Of a stretch of DNA of 64,000 nt, positions 8,467-17,758 are shown piece by piece. Position 1 is the stretch's first letter; every line of letters begins with the position of its first letter. Below the pieces are notes generated by a model. The model saw nothing but the letters and a program-made list of their open reading frames with translations. It ran no database searches and had not been told where the DNA came from. Source of the stretch: Segatella hominis (GTDB lineage: Bacteria; Bacteroidota; Bacteroidia; Bacteroidales; Bacteroidaceae); NCBI RefSeq assembly GCF_019249725.2, contig NZ_CP137559.1:1673501-1737500 (forward strand), in the 5' to 3' direction. The translations under genes and the position numbers were made by a program.

Positions 8467-9342
8467 ATGAAACTCGGATTTTTACAGTTACATATTACGG
8501 CAGATGTTGCCGACAACAAGAGACGCCTGGCAGAAGGCATTATCGACCTTGCCCACCGCGGTGCAGAACTCATCGTATTGCAGGAATTGCACAATACGCT
8601 TTATTTCTGTCAAGTAGAAGATGTGGATAATTTCGACCTGGCAGAAACGATTCCTGGCCCCTCCACCGATTTCTACGGCAAGTTGGCCAAAGACCTCGGC
8701 GTAGTCATCGTCACCTCTCTTTTCGAGCGACGCGCACCAGGACTTTACCACAATACGGCAGTAGTGATTGAGAAAGACGGAACCATCGCCGGCAAATACC
8801 GCAAGATGCACATTCCAGACGATCCTGCCTACTATGAGAAGTTCTACTTCACCCCTGGCGACCTCGGTTTCCAGCCTATCCAAACTTCCGTGGGCAAGCT
8901 CGGTGTGCTCGTCTGCTGGGACCAATGGTATCCAGAAGCAGCGCGACTGATGGCTCTCCAGGGAGCAGAAATCCTCATCTATCCTACTGCCATCGGCTAC
9001 GCCAAGTATGATACAGAGGATGAACAACAGCGCCAGCGTGAAGCATGGACCACGGTGATGAGGGGCCACGCAGTTGCCAACGGCTTGCCAGTAGTAGCCG
9101 TCAATCGTGTAGGTTACGAACCAGATCCAAGCGAGCAGACAGGCGGAATCCAGTTCTGGGGCAGCAGTTTCATTGCCGGTCCTCAGGGCGAGCTTCTTTA
9201 CCGTGCCAGCGACAATGAAGAAGAAAGCATCGTGGCAGAAATCGACATCAAGCACAGTGAGGATGTGCGCCGCTGGTGGCCATTCCTCCGCGACCGTCGC
9301 ATCGAGAACTACGGAGATATCACCAGGCGATTCATTGATTAA
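8467..9342 (+). CDS. aguB: N-carbamoylputrescine amidase
   Basis: 291 residues. The nitrilase-superfamily triad is visible: Glu40 in IVLQELHN, Lys113 in YRKMHIPDD and Cys150 in GVLVCWDQWYPEAAR. The sequence follows the AguB subfamily closely (YEKFYFTPGD, IGYAKYDTEDEQQRQREAW). It hydrolyses N-carbamoylputrescine to putrescine, CO2 and ammonia in the cytosol. Located 236 bases after aguA on the same strand, so the pair completes arginine-derived polyamine synthesis. Confidence 0.95.
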   Translation: MKLGFLQLHITADVADNKRRLAEGIIDLAHRGAELIVLQELHNTLYFCQVEDVDNFDLAETIPGPSTDFYGKLAKDLGVVIVTSLFERRAPGLYHNTAVVIEKDGTIAGKYRKMHIPDDPAYYEKFYFTPGDLGFQPIQTSVGKLGVLVCWDQWYPEAARLMALQGAEILIYPTAIGYAKYDTEDEQQRQREAWTTVMRGHAVANGLPVVAVNRVGYEPDPSEQTGGIQFWGSSFIAGPQGELLYRASDNEEESIVAEIDIKHSEDVRRWWPFLRDRRIENYGDITRRFID

Positions 9343-9351
9343 ACCGTTTTT

Positions 9352-9387
9352 TGCCGGAAATTCCGATAGAATATCGGGATTCCGGCA
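9352..9387 (+). terminator. Long hairpin after aguB
   Basis: TGCCGGAAATTCCGATA pairs with TATCGGGATTCCGGCA around a GAA loop, with one mismatch and one bulge. No T-run follows, so it could stabilise the aguB 3' end or partly terminate rather than be a strong terminator. Confidence 0.55.
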
Positions 9388-9423
9388 TACATATATATAT
9401 TAAGGTATAGTTTTTCAGGATAA

Positions 9424-10335
9424 ATGGAGAATTTGGAAGTGATGGTGGTACTTTTCATCATCGTAATTTTAGGTTACGTCGCCTGCAAGTTGGGATATAT
9501 GGGCGACAAGTTTGACAAGAAGTTATCCAGCATGGTGGTAGATATCACCTGCCCTCTGCTGGTGCTCTCGTCTGTAATGGGCGATGAGCTGCCCGACCGC
9601 ACGCTCATCCTCCCGCTTTTGGGCGTAGGTTTCCTTACCTACATCCTTTTGCTTGTATTCGGTTTCGGGGTGCCCCGTCTCATCACACGCAATCATGATG
9701 ATCAGGGCATGATTGGCTTTGCCCTGATGTTTGCCAACGTAGGATTCATCGGCTACCCTATCGTGTCGAGCATTTTCGGTCCGAAGGCCATTTTCTATGC
9801 AGCCCTGCTCAACATGCCGAACACATTCTTTATCTTTACAGCAGGCGTCATGCTCATCAAGGGCGAGTACAGCATTAAGCAGTTCAATCCTAAGGTACTG
9901 TTTTCTCCGGCCCTTCTTGCTGCCTTCGTGGCTGCTCTCCTGGTAGCCTTTGGGGTTCATACTCCTGATATCATTGCACGTCCAGTAACGATGGTGGGCA
10001 ATGTTACGGTTCCGGCAGCCCTGATGATTATCGGTTCCTCGATGGCTAAGTTGCCGGTGAAGGAGATTATCGGCAGTCCGAAGGTATATCTTTCCTCGCT
10101 TCTGCGTCTTGTGGCAGTGCCTCTGAGCATTTATTTCCTGTTCAAGGTATGTGGTGTAAGCGATCAGGTCAACAACATCAATACGGTGGTCATTGCGATG
10201 CCTGTAGCGAGTTTCGGCACGATGTTCTGTCTGAAATACGGCCGCAATCCATCTCTCATCACCGAAATGACGTTCATCACCACGGTGGGCAGTATCATCA
10301 CCACCCCGCTCATCACCCTCCTCTTTTCGAAATAA
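9424..10335 (+). CDS. AEC (auxin efflux carrier-like) family transporter
   Basis: 303 residues, about ten hydrophobic segments across the whole length, matching the AEC/Mem_trans family (VILGYVACKLGYM, FANVGFIGYPI, NTFFIFTAGVMLI, and the C-terminal MPVASFGTMFCLKYG). Bacterial members move organic anions such as malate, or are uncharacterised. The position 81 bases after aguB suggests a link to polyamine or agmatine flux, but this is inference from context only. An AT-rich TATATTAAGGTATAG motif precedes it. Confidence 0.85.
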   Translation: MENLEVMVVLFIIVILGYVACKLGYMGDKFDKKLSSMVVDITCPLLVLSSVMGDELPDRTLILPLLGVGFLTYILLLVFGFGVPRLITRNHDDQGMIGFALMFANVGFIGYPIVSSIFGPKAIFYAALLNMPNTFFIFTAGVMLIKGEYSIKQFNPKVLFSPALLAAFVAALLVAFGVHTPDIIARPVTMVGNVTVPAALMIIGSSMAKLPVKEIIGSPKVYLSSLLRLVAVPLSIYFLFKVCGVSDQVNNINTVVIAMPVASFGTMFCLKYGRNPSLITEMTFITTVGSIITTPLITLLFSK

Positions 10336-10338
10336 AAG

Positions 10339-10376
10339 AATCCCCTGATGTAACAGAAAGCACCAGGGGATTTTTA
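10339..10376 (+). terminator. Rho-independent terminator of the agu cluster
   Basis: AATCCCCTG (10339) pairs with CAGGGGATT (10364-10372), followed by TTTATTT. It closes the aguA-aguB-AEC unit. Confidence 0.85.
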
Positions 10377-10495
10377 TTTACGCAATGACACCTTATTTTA
10401 CACATTAAACGAAAAAACTCCTTCATTTTTTCGTTATTCCCCGATTTTTGCTTTATCTTTGCAACTATAATCCTTTACCAATCATATAAACAGAA

Positions 10496-12265
10496 ATGAA
10501 GATTAACAGTATAACGAAAAAAAGCCTGCTCCTCATCTCACTGGCGATGGTCAGCACTACATACCAGACACAAGCTGCACCGATTGAACATATCGGCGAC
10601 AGATACATCATGCATCTGCCGGAAATGGAACTCACCGGCGAAGAATCACTCCTCGACGTACTTATGATGTGCCCGGAAGTTATCTCACTCGACGGCAACA
10701 ACATCATCGGCGGAGATCCCTTCGCCAACCTCTACGGCAAGTTCGTCATCCGTATTGACAACCAGGAATACGGACTCGATTACGCCACCTTCCTCCACCA
10801 TTTCAAGGCTCGGGAGATAGAAACCATCAAGGTGTGCCAGAACGCTGAAGTGATGAAGGGATGCAGCAGTCTGAAGAAAGTCATCGACATCACACTACGC
10901 AAGAAGGAGAACGGAACCACTGGCAGATGGGGACTCTTCGGTGATACCTACGGCGGCGCAAAAGGCATCGTCAGCGTCATCAGCCAGCAGGATAAACTCC
11001 GTGTGCTCAGTCATGTAGAAGGCAACTTCCAGCGCACCTCCAGCAGCGATAAGGACGCCTACCAGGGCATCTCAGGCACCACCGTGAACCACTACTCCCA
11101 CGAGGGTGCCAAGCTCAATCTGCTCTGGACGCCTACCGCGAAGGATGTGCTCGAAATAGATGCGATGCAGACCTATACCCGCAACCATTTCACCCACACC
11201 CCAGCCGATTACGTGCGCGCTTATCATCTGCAGGCCGACTACACCCGCACGCTCGCCGAAAACGGTTCCAGCATCCTCTTTACCCTCGGTGCCGAGCATA
11301 TCAGCGACAACGGCCGCACACAGGAAGAAGCCCAAACATCGCCTTACCAGAACCACTCCACCTACCCCTTCATGGTGGTAGAATACGCCACTCCGGTCAT
11401 CACCTCCAATCTCTGGATTACGGCAGGATTCGAGGGAGGACTCTCCATCGAGAAGAACTGCATTGCCGGCTACATCAACCATTCCAACTATCAGGATTTC
11501 TACGCCCAGCTGGATTACAACATCGGCAAGTGGGGATTCATGGCAGGCGACCGCTTCCGCATCATCAACTTCCGACCTAAGCAGATAGCGCCCGAAGAGC
11601 ACTGGAAGCATACCACCCGCAACCACATTTACTCGGCAAGTGCCTATTACACCTTCACACCGGGACATACCCTGCAGGCCACCTACTGCCGCCGCATCTT
11701 CAATCCTGAGTTCGGCGATTTCGTAACCGCAGGCGATATGGAGGGTGCCTGGCAGCCGGTTTATACTGCGGATATAGGCAACAGTATGGCCAACGTGGTA
11801 GAACTCAAGCATACCTACAGCCGCCCAGCCTTCGTGCTCAGCACCTCGGTAAAGAACATCCACCAGCACCTGCTCAACTCCATCCACGACAATACGCTCG
11901 GCATCGGAACCACCGCCTTCTGGCATAAGGGCATCATGCGCCTCACTGCCGGTATCAACTACTTCTGGCAGCGTAGCGAGACCCCTTCTGAGGAAACTCA
12001 GCAGCGCGATGCAGATTACAACCATTTTGCCGTATTCAAGCTGGCACCGCAGTTCACGTTAGCCGATGGCTGGCGCCTCACTTCCAACATCATCTGGTGC
12101 ACGCGCCGCAGCAGCAATGCCTATACCCCAGCTAATCTCTATGCCGAAGTGGGAGTATATAAGAATCTGGGTAAGCACTGGACGCTTGAAGGCCGCTTCC
12201 ACGACATGGCAAGCCAGCACTTTGGCAACCGCGCCGCCACCATCGGCTGCACCTATTATTTTTAA
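10496..12265 (+). CDS. Outer-membrane beta-barrel protein with plug-like N-terminus
   Basis: 589 residues. A Sec signal peptide (about 1-27, ending TQAAP) is followed by a plug-like region (ESLLDVLMMCPEVISLDG, then VIDITLRKKENG) and a barrel of alternating strands ending CTYYF, the aromatic C-terminus typical of outer-membrane proteins. It resembles shortened TonB-dependent receptors of Bacteroidetes; no N-terminal carboxypeptidase-like domain or clear TonB box is seen. The substrate is unknown. A TATCTTTG box at 10454-10461 precedes it. It is divergent in function and convergent in orientation with the heme receptor at 12496. Confidence 0.75.
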   Translation: MKINSITKKSLLLISLAMVSTTYQTQAAPIEHIGDRYIMHLPEMELTGEESLLDVLMMCPEVISLDGNNIIGGDPFANLYGKFVIRIDNQEYGLDYATFLHHFKAREIETIKVCQNAEVMKGCSSLKKVIDITLRKKENGTTGRWGLFGDTYGGAKGIVSVISQQDKLRVLSHVEGNFQRTSSSDKDAYQGISGTTVNHYSHEGAKLNLLWTPTAKDVLEIDAMQTYTRNHFTHTPADYVRAYHLQADYTRTLAENGSSILFTLGAEHISDNGRTQEEAQTSPYQNHSTYPFMVVEYATPVITSNLWITAGFEGGLSIEKNCIAGYINHSNYQDFYAQLDYNIGKWGFMAGDRFRIINFRPKQIAPEEHWKHTTRNHIYSASAYYTFTPGHTLQATYCRRIFNPEFGDFVTAGDMEGAWQPVYTADIGNSMANVVELKHTYSRPAFVLSTSVKNIHQHLLNSIHDNTLGIGTTAFWHKGIMRLTAGINYFWQRSETPSEETQQRDADYNHFAVFKLAPQFTLADGWRLTSNIIWCTRRSSNAYTPANLYAEVGVYKNLGKHWTLEGRFHDMASQHFGNRAATIGCTYYF

Positions 12266-12381
12266 CCCTCTTTTCTCACCTATCGCCAACGGCTTTATTT
12301 ACGAGAAACAGAGAGGATACTGACTTTCAAAGAAAAAGGACTTTCGAGGAAGATTATCCAATGAAAGAGAAAGAAAGAACA

Positions 12382-12424
12382 AATCCCAATCCTTTGGAAT
12401 AAATTCCGTGGATTGGGATTTTTA
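12382..12424. terminator. Terminator between two convergent outer-membrane genes
   Basis: AATCCCAATCC pairs with GGATTGGGATT, with an inner GGAAT/ATTCC pairing, and is followed by TTTATT on the plus strand. It probably serves the gene ending at 12265 and may stop read-through from the opposite strand. Confidence 0.75.
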
Positions 12425-12495
12425 TTATGCAGAAGAAATTATAGTTAATTTCAGTAAGTTTCCTAAAGACAACTTGAGAATTTCCTAAATGAACA

Positions 12496-14475
12496 TTAGA
12501 AAAACTTGTCAATATCAATGGAAACTCCTATCTGGAAGGTCACACCATCCGTAATCGGACTGTTCAGATAATAATACTTAGGCTTATAACCGAAGAGATT
12601 ATCCAGCGCCGCATTTACCTTCACCGCCTTGCCGATGCGCTGCACCAGCGAGAGTTTCCAGAGCGTGTAGGCAGGATATTCCACGGAGATCGTGCCCTTG
12701 CTCACATCATAATAGTCCTTGTATTCCACATTCTCCACGCCCGAAAGCACACGCCCCTGCAAACCGATGTTCAGCCCATAGTTGCTGCTTATCTGGCGAT
12801 CGTAGTCCATACGCACGTTCAGCGCATGCTCACGGGCAGGAATATACTGGTTGTTGATGGAATTCCCGTCCTTGTCCTTCGCCAGCTGCTCCTTCGTATA
12901 AGCATAAGTGATGCGAGCACCCAGACCATTGTTCCATTTCGCCTGTGCCCCTACTTCACCACCACACACGCTGTAGTCGTCCAGATTAGAATAAGGCAGA
13001 TAAGGCAGCTTGTCTTCCGCCGTCTTGAAATAAGGAGCCGCCGTAGAAAGCTTGTTCTTCACCTTATTATAATATATAGAGGCCGTATAGTTGTAGTGGC
13101 CCTTCGCATATTCGGCCGAGAGATTGAAGTTATGGCTCACCTCCGATTTCAGATGCTCGTTGCCCTCCACGATCCAGATGCCCGACATATCGAAGTTGTA
13201 GTACTTCTCCTTCAGCGTAGGCGCCCTGAATCCCATACCATAGCCGGCACGGATGGCAAGATTGCGCAATGGCTTGTAACAAACGTTCAGCTTCGGCGTG
13301 AGATGAGAATCCTTGCCATCGGAGAAATAGTCGTAGCGCAGCGCACCCACCAGCTCCCACCGGTCGTTGAGGCGCCAGTCGTACTGGGCAAAGAGATCCC
13401 AACTGTCCTGCTTCCTGGTTTCTCCCTCCAGATTGGTGTTGTAGAGATAGTCATGCAGCAGATCGGAACCCACGGTCAGCACGTCGCCACCCCCGAAAGT
13501 ATGATTGTAGAGCAGGCGGAAGGAATTCTGCACATTACTGTAGTCACGGATGTCAAGACGGGTGATGCGCTGATAGTCCGACTTGTCATACTGGTCGAAC
13601 GCATAACTTGCCTGCAGGTCGTCAGCATCCGAAATCTGCCAGTTCATGCGCAGACCGCCCGAGAAGTCACGGTAGCGCTCAGGCTGGTCGGCCGACCTCA
13701 CTGTTTCACGAAAGAAATATCCCGCACGCCCCGTCAGACTGAAGTTGCTGGCAGGACTCCACGTCAACTGCTCCTTCAGATTGACCGTCTTATCCCCATA
13801 CACCGTAGAGATGATGCGGGTCACAGGATTCGCCGCACTGTGCACATCGTAATTGTCCATGCGGTTGAAGTGGGCAGAAAGCATATTGTTCCAGTGCTTC
13901 GAGTTCAGCCCCCACGTAGCCCCATATCGCTGCTCGTTGTGCTTAGCATATCGGGCGTTCACGTTGAGCGTCCAGGGCTGTCGGTTGCGCTTGGTGATGA
14001 TGTTGATCACGCCGCCCGTAGCATTGCTGCCGTAGAGGGCCGAAGCCGCACCCTTCACGATCTCGATGCGTTCCACATTATCCATATTCAGACGGGTGAA
14101 ATCCACGTCGTCCATCGTCTCTCCCGCCAGTCTCTCGCCGTCCACGAGAAAGAGCACGCCCTGTCCTCCGAAACCGGAGAAGTTGAGATGCGTCTGCTGG
14201 TTCATCGCATACGAGAATTCCACGCCCGGCAATTCCTGTTGCAGCAAGTCCTGCACATTGGTAGCATCCAGTCGGGCAAGTTCTTTGGCATTGATCACGC
14301 GCGTCTGAATCGGCGTATCCTTCAGGAATTTAGGCGTACGAGTGCCCGTCACCACCACCTCGTTGAGGTCGAACTGGCGACAAACGGAGTCCACGTAAGC
14401 ATCATCCGAGTCCATCGCAGCCGCAGCCGGCGCCGTCCCAGCCATGAGCATGGAGAATAAAATATATTTCTTCAT
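12496..14475 (-). CDS. TonB-dependent receptor, HmuR-like (heme/hemoprotein)
   Basis: 659 residues. Signal peptide (about 1-20), TonB-box-like stretch (NEVVVTGTRTPK), plug domain (residues about 45-160, GVLFLVDGERLAGE, VERIEIVKGAASALYGSNA, GGVINIITKR) and a 22-strand-type barrel ending IGVSIDIDKFF. The barrel holds FRAP (GMGFRAPTLKEKYY) and a following GNEHLKSE stretch, comparable to the FRAP/NPNL boxes of heme receptors. The gene follows HmuY by 46 bases on the same strand, which supports heme or hemoprotein import energised by TonB. Confidence 0.88.
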   Translation of the reverse strand: MKKYILFSMLMAGTAPAAAAMDSDDAYVDSVCRQFDLNEVVVTGTRTPKFLKDTPIQTRVINAKELARLDATNVQDLLQQELPGVEFSYAMNQQTHLNFSGFGGQGVLFLVDGERLAGETMDDVDFTRLNMDNVERIEIVKGAASALYGSNATGGVINIITKRNRQPWTLNVNARYAKHNEQRYGATWGLNSKHWNNMLSAHFNRMDNYDVHSAANPVTRIISTVYGDKTVNLKEQLTWSPASNFSLTGRAGYFFRETVRSADQPERYRDFSGGLRMNWQISDADDLQASYAFDQYDKSDYQRITRLDIRDYSNVQNSFRLLYNHTFGGGDVLTVGSDLLHDYLYNTNLEGETRKQDSWDLFAQYDWRLNDRWELVGALRYDYFSDGKDSHLTPKLNVCYKPLRNLAIRAGYGMGFRAPTLKEKYYNFDMSGIWIVEGNEHLKSEVSHNFNLSAEYAKGHYNYTASIYYNKVKNKLSTAAPYFKTAEDKLPYLPYSNLDDYSVCGGEVGAQAKWNNGLGARITYAYTKEQLAKDKDGNSINNQYIPAREHALNVRMDYDRQISSNYGLNIGLQGRVLSGVENVEYKDYYDVSKGTISVEYPAYTLWKLSLVQRIGKAVKVNAALDNLFGYKPKYYYLNSPITDGVTFQIGVSIDIDKFF

Positions 14476-14521
14476 TGTTATTTCTAAAAATCAGGATTGC
14501 ATCGGAAACCCTTTGCATTTA

Positions 14522-15331
14522 CTAATAAGGATACTTGTAGTTGATGGTGAGAAAACACTTCTTACCCTCCTGCGACAGATAGTTTTCCAGCTGCAGGGCA
14601 GCATAAGTACCGTCCTTGAGGCGCAGGATAAACACATGATTGTTCATGCTGAAGGCAGGCGGCATAGGTGGAATTTTCATGCTGAGCCATGATGAGAGCA
14701 CCTTGTTCACGCTGATGCCCTGCGAAGGCACGTAGCCCATCAGCATCAGGTCCTGACTGTCCCACACCAGGTTTTCGCTCCATTCATCCTCCTGGAAGTT
14801 CATGTTTCTGAAAGCCTCGCTGCTCTCTGGCAGTTCGTCCATCGAAGTATAGGAAGTCTCCAGCACAGCCCCGCCGTTGGTTCTCACGTTATTGCGGTGT
14901 ACGGCCAGGGTCCATTCCTCAGGCTCCTCCTGTCCCTCAGTAGGCGTATAATAAGAGAAGGTGTTCTTCTTGATTCCCTCTCCGAAGACATCAAACCAGT
15001 ACATATATTGTCCCGCCTTTCTGCCCTGTGTAGCTGCCTCATGTCCCGCCTCCGACTCGTCTTTCTCGCCGGTGGCAGTCATCGGAATCGGGTAAGCCAC
15101 AAATTCCGTCTGCGCTTTCATCAGCGCCTCCTCATCCCCCGCCTCGGTGAGTCGCTGCAGCAGGTTCAGATCCACATAATACCAGTCAGTCCAACTGGTA
15201 GCATCTATCAGAAGCTGACCTTTCGCCGGCACTATCTCCTTCGGCTGGTCGTAGATATCGTCAAAAATACCGTTGCAGGAAGTGAGCATCAGGATTCCCA
15301 CTCCAGCAACGGTCATTTTGAGATGATTCAT
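14522..15331 (-). CDS. HmuY family heme-binding lipoprotein
   Basis: 269 residues from the ATG at 15331; an upstream in-frame ATG at 15349 would add six. The signal peptide ends in a lipobox (GILMLTSC), so it is a lipoprotein. TSWTDWYYVDL and WTLAVHRNNVRTNGGAVLETS are hallmark stretches of the HmuY family, whose members take heme from host proteins and hand it to the TonB receptor. Heme ligands (Met/His) cannot be assigned without an alignment. Sits between the calycin-like gene and the receptor in one probable operon. Confidence 0.88.
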   Translation of the reverse strand: MNHLKMTVAGVGILMLTSCNGIFDDIYDQPKEIVPAKGQLLIDATSWTDWYYVDLNLLQRLTEAGDEEALMKAQTEFVAYPIPMTATGEKDESEAGHEAATQGRKAGQYMYWFDVFGEGIKKNTFSYYTPTEGQEEPEEWTLAVHRNNVRTNGGAVLETSYTSMDELPESSEAFRNMNFQEDEWSENLVWDSQDLMLMGYVPSQGISVNKVLSSWLSMKIPPMPPAFSMNNHVFILRLKDGTYAALQLENYLSQEGKKCFLTINYKYPY

Positions 15332-15371
15332 GATCGTATGAAATATCATCTGCTAAACAAGTTTATCAAAA

Positions 15372-16373
15372 TTATTTTTTTAGGAATTTCTTACCGTTGA
15401 TGATCACCACGCCCTTGTAGTTGTCACCTACCATCTGGCCCTGCAGGTTGTACATTTTGCCGTCGCCCTTAGCCGTCTCGCCCTTCACCGCGCCGATGCC
15501 GTTGGTCACCGCCTTGAAGTTGGTTGAGATATAGAAAGGCATAGAACCCATCTGGAATCTGTTGATGATGTCGCTCACCTTGCTGCCTTCATACTTCACG
15601 AGGATATTATTGTCCTTCTCGGCGTTGAAGCTATAATCATTGTCCATATTCATGCTTCCGCCCTTGCAGACAACGTGGAATTTCAGACCGTCGTTCTTGT
15701 AGTCACGATAAAAACCACCCTTCGCCTCATCGTAGGTAAGCCCCTTGATAGTGTAAGTGCCGAGAGTCATGTTGCCCATCACAGTATTGTCAAGCGTATA
15801 GGTAGGCACGGTCACGTCCATCTTCTGCGTCTCGCCATCCATATACTTGCGCACCTGATAAGTAACGCCCGCATTCTCATAATTCATCATACCGCCAATG
15901 CTCACAGCTATCGGACTGCTCACTTCCTTGATGTAGTAAGACTTGATGCTGTAGGTGAGCGGTAAAGGCATCTTGCCGTATTTGAACACCACTTTCAGCG
16001 TGAGCGAATTGTCAGCCATATTATAAGTACCGGTAAGCGATGAACCGGTGATGGATTTCTCCTCATTATTCACAGTCACCTTGGCGCTGAAAGTCTGGTC
16101 GGCCATCGTAATGACATGATTTTCGCCCATAGTAAACGTCACATTCTCGATAGTGAACGAAGGGATGGTAGCCATACCTTCCATAGCAGGGAGCGTGATG
16201 TTGCCAGCCGACATGCTGACCATTTCAAATTTCACCGTATCGCTCTCGCAAGGAGTATTCTGGCCCATCACAGCCATTTCAGAAGCACCGGAAAACTTCA
16301 GAGCACCATGCATCTGAGCCGACATAGAGGAAGCCAACATAGTGGCAAAAATAAGCGTAAAGAATTTCTTCAT
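15372..16373 (-). CDS. Calycin-like domain protein, secreted
   Basis: 333 residues from the ATG at 16373 (a TTG three codons upstream is less likely). A signal peptide (MKKFFTLIFATMLASSMSAQ) is followed by two similar beta-rich halves, each with a MG-N-TL/ITL and VTFTMGENHVI-type strand pattern seen in calycin-like proteins of Bacteroidales. The end (KMYNLQGQMV, GVVIINGKKFLKK) resembles a degenerate C-terminal secretion or anchoring tail common in Prevotella. Proteins of this type often neighbour HmuY and may bind heme or a hydrophobic ligand; that is inference. Confidence 0.8.
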   Translation of the reverse strand: MKKFFTLIFATMLASSMSAQMHGALKFSGASEMAVMGQNTPCESDTVKFEMVSMSAGNITLPAMEGMATIPSFTIENVTFTMGENHVITMADQTFSAKVTVNNEEKSITGSSLTGTYNMADNSLTLKVVFKYGKMPLPLTYSIKSYYIKEVSSPIAVSIGGMMNYENAGVTYQVRKYMDGETQKMDVTVPTYTLDNTVMGNMTLGTYTIKGLTYDEAKGGFYRDYKNDGLKFHVVCKGGSMNMDNDYSFNAEKDNNILVKYEGSKVSDIINRFQMGSMPFYISTNFKAVTNGIGAVKGETAKGDGKMYNLQGQMVGDNYKGVVIINGKKFLKK

Positions 16374-16490
16374 TTTATACAATCTTTCGTTTATATTACT
16401 AATCTATTACCTTTTATTGAGTTGTTCCCTTGATGGGGATAAAGTAGAGGAATCGGCAGCCCGTCACAGGCCTCCAGTTCCTTTTCGGGG

Positions 16491-16529
16491 TGCAAAGGTA
16501 CAAGGTTTCTCCGGAATGTGCAATACCTA
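16491..16529 (-). promoter_or_regulatory. Promoter of the calycin-HmuY-receptor operon with TAGGTATTGC box
   Basis: On the minus strand TAGGTATTGC (16520-16529), a 19-base spacer, then TACCTTTGCA (16491-16500). The box overlaps the usual -33 position. The same arrangement with identical spacing occurs at 17631-17669. Confidence 0.7.
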
Positions 16530-16577
16530 AAAATATGTATTCCGCCTAATCCCCATTTGTAGGTATTAGACGGAATA
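16530..16577 (-). terminator. Terminator of the membrane-protein gene
   Basis: TATTCCGTCTAAT (minus strand) pairs with ATTAGGCGGAATA and is followed by ATATTTTT. It lies 12 bases after the stop at 16589 and directly abuts the promoter of the next operon. Confidence 0.75.
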
Positions 16578-16588
16578 TCTCTAAAATT

Positions 16589-17569
16589 CTAATCCACGAT
16601 TTCAGCAGTTTGGTCTTTGCCGCTGTAGAACCAGAAGCCGGCTATCAGACCGATGAAAACCACCAGGATTCCCACCATCTCCACGACGTGATTTCCCGGG
16701 TCCACCCATATCTCCTTGAAGAAGCCGTTGCGTGCAGCTATCTCCACAGCCGACCAGAGCACGATCACGTTGGCAAGCGCCATTCTCAGGTTTCTGCCCC
16801 AGCTCTTGATGTGCAGTTCCTTCTTGAAGATCATGCCCGAACCTATCAGGCAGAGAATGCCCACGGCGTAGGTAATAGGGTGAGTAGAACCGAGGAAGAC
16901 AGGGTCGTAGCAGAACATGAGCAGCAGGTACAATCCCCACATCATGATGTTCCATTCCATGAAGGTGACGATGGCAGGATGATGAGCCATCGGACGCAGT
17001 TCCACACGTTCTTTCACGCCACAGTGGTTTTGAATCCAACGGATGAAATCGCAGCCCGTTTTGGTGCAGAACACGTACATCACGATAAACATCATCCACA
17101 TACCGAAAGAGGCAGGCATGATGAGGTATTCAGGTCTGGAGCCACGTATTTCTTTAAGTTCCGCACGTCCGAATTCCTCGATGGGAGTGCCATTGAGCGT
17201 ATAAGTATGATGAACCCCTACACCATTCACATATTCCGTAGCCGTCTGCACGATACCGTTGCCCACCAGGTCGCAGTGCACGCCGTATCTCTGTGCATAG
17301 TAGGCGAAGAGAAATTCCACCCATCCGGTCCAGAAGAGCAGTGCACCCGTCATTCCATAGCAAGTCTGTTTCGTATCCCCCTTTACGAACACGCCGCAGA
17401 TGGTGACGATGAGTCCCACAAAACCCATAGCGAAAGCCGAGTAGTGCAGCGTGGTAGGTTCGAGCGTATGTTCCATGATGATCATGAGCGCATGTCCGAG
17501 CGGCATCAGGAGCAGGATGATGAGGATAGATCCGATGGTCTTTCCCCAATACAAATTCTTCATTTCCAT
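16589..17569 (-). CDS. Multi-pass membrane protein of unknown function, heme-locus linked
   Basis: 326 residues with about eight hydrophobic segments (for example IGSILIILLLMPLGHALMII, FAMGFVGLIVTICGVFV and, at the end, VVEMVGILVVFIGLIAGFW). A polar stretch (about 120-165) separates the two halves. Several His residues occur (RPMAHHPAIVTFMEWNIMMWG). No family was recognised with certainty. It has its own promoter bearing the same TAGGTATTGC box as the HmuY operon, so it is probably co-regulated with heme uptake; a role in metal or heme handling is inference. Confidence 0.7.
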   Translation of the reverse strand: MEMKNLYWGKTIGSILIILLLMPLGHALMIIMEHTLEPTTLHYSAFAMGFVGLIVTICGVFVKGDTKQTCYGMTGALLFWTGWVEFLFAYYAQRYGVHCDLVGNGIVQTATEYVNGVGVHHTYTLNGTPIEEFGRAELKEIRGSRPEYLIMPASFGMWMMFIVMYVFCTKTGCDFIRWIQNHCGVKERVELRPMAHHPAIVTFMEWNIMMWGLYLLLMFCYDPVFLGSTHPITYAVGILCLIGSGMIFKKELHIKSWGRNLRMALANVIVLWSAVEIAARNGFFKEIWVDPGNHVVEMVGILVVFIGLIAGFWFYSGKDQTAEIVD

Positions 17570-17630
17570 TCTTAAAAGTCTAAAATAGTAAAATGTTATA
17601 AATTAATGAATCACTGATATAAAATTGAGC

Positions 17631-17669
17631 TGCAAAGGTACTACTATTTAGACAGATTCGCAATACCTA
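17631..17669 (-). promoter_or_regulatory. Promoter of the membrane-protein gene with TAGGTATTGC box
   Basis: Minus strand: TAGGTATTGC (17660-17669), 19-base spacer, TACCTTTGCA (17631-17640). Box and spacer length are identical to the promoter at 16491-16529. Confidence 0.7.
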
Positions 17670-17758
17670 CATATAATGATTTTGGAGGAAGGGAGGGGTC
17701 ATCAGAAATAATGACCACGACCGGAAATCACCTGTCACAAATAAATATTCGGCTGCAA

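Noticed and set aside
8488..9255. 255-codon minus-strand frame
   Set aside because: Antisense to aguB, whose catalytic triad is intact.
12826..14460. 544-codon plus-strand frame
   Set aside because: Lies wholly antisense to the TonB receptor, which has all family motifs; its composition is that of a shadow frame.
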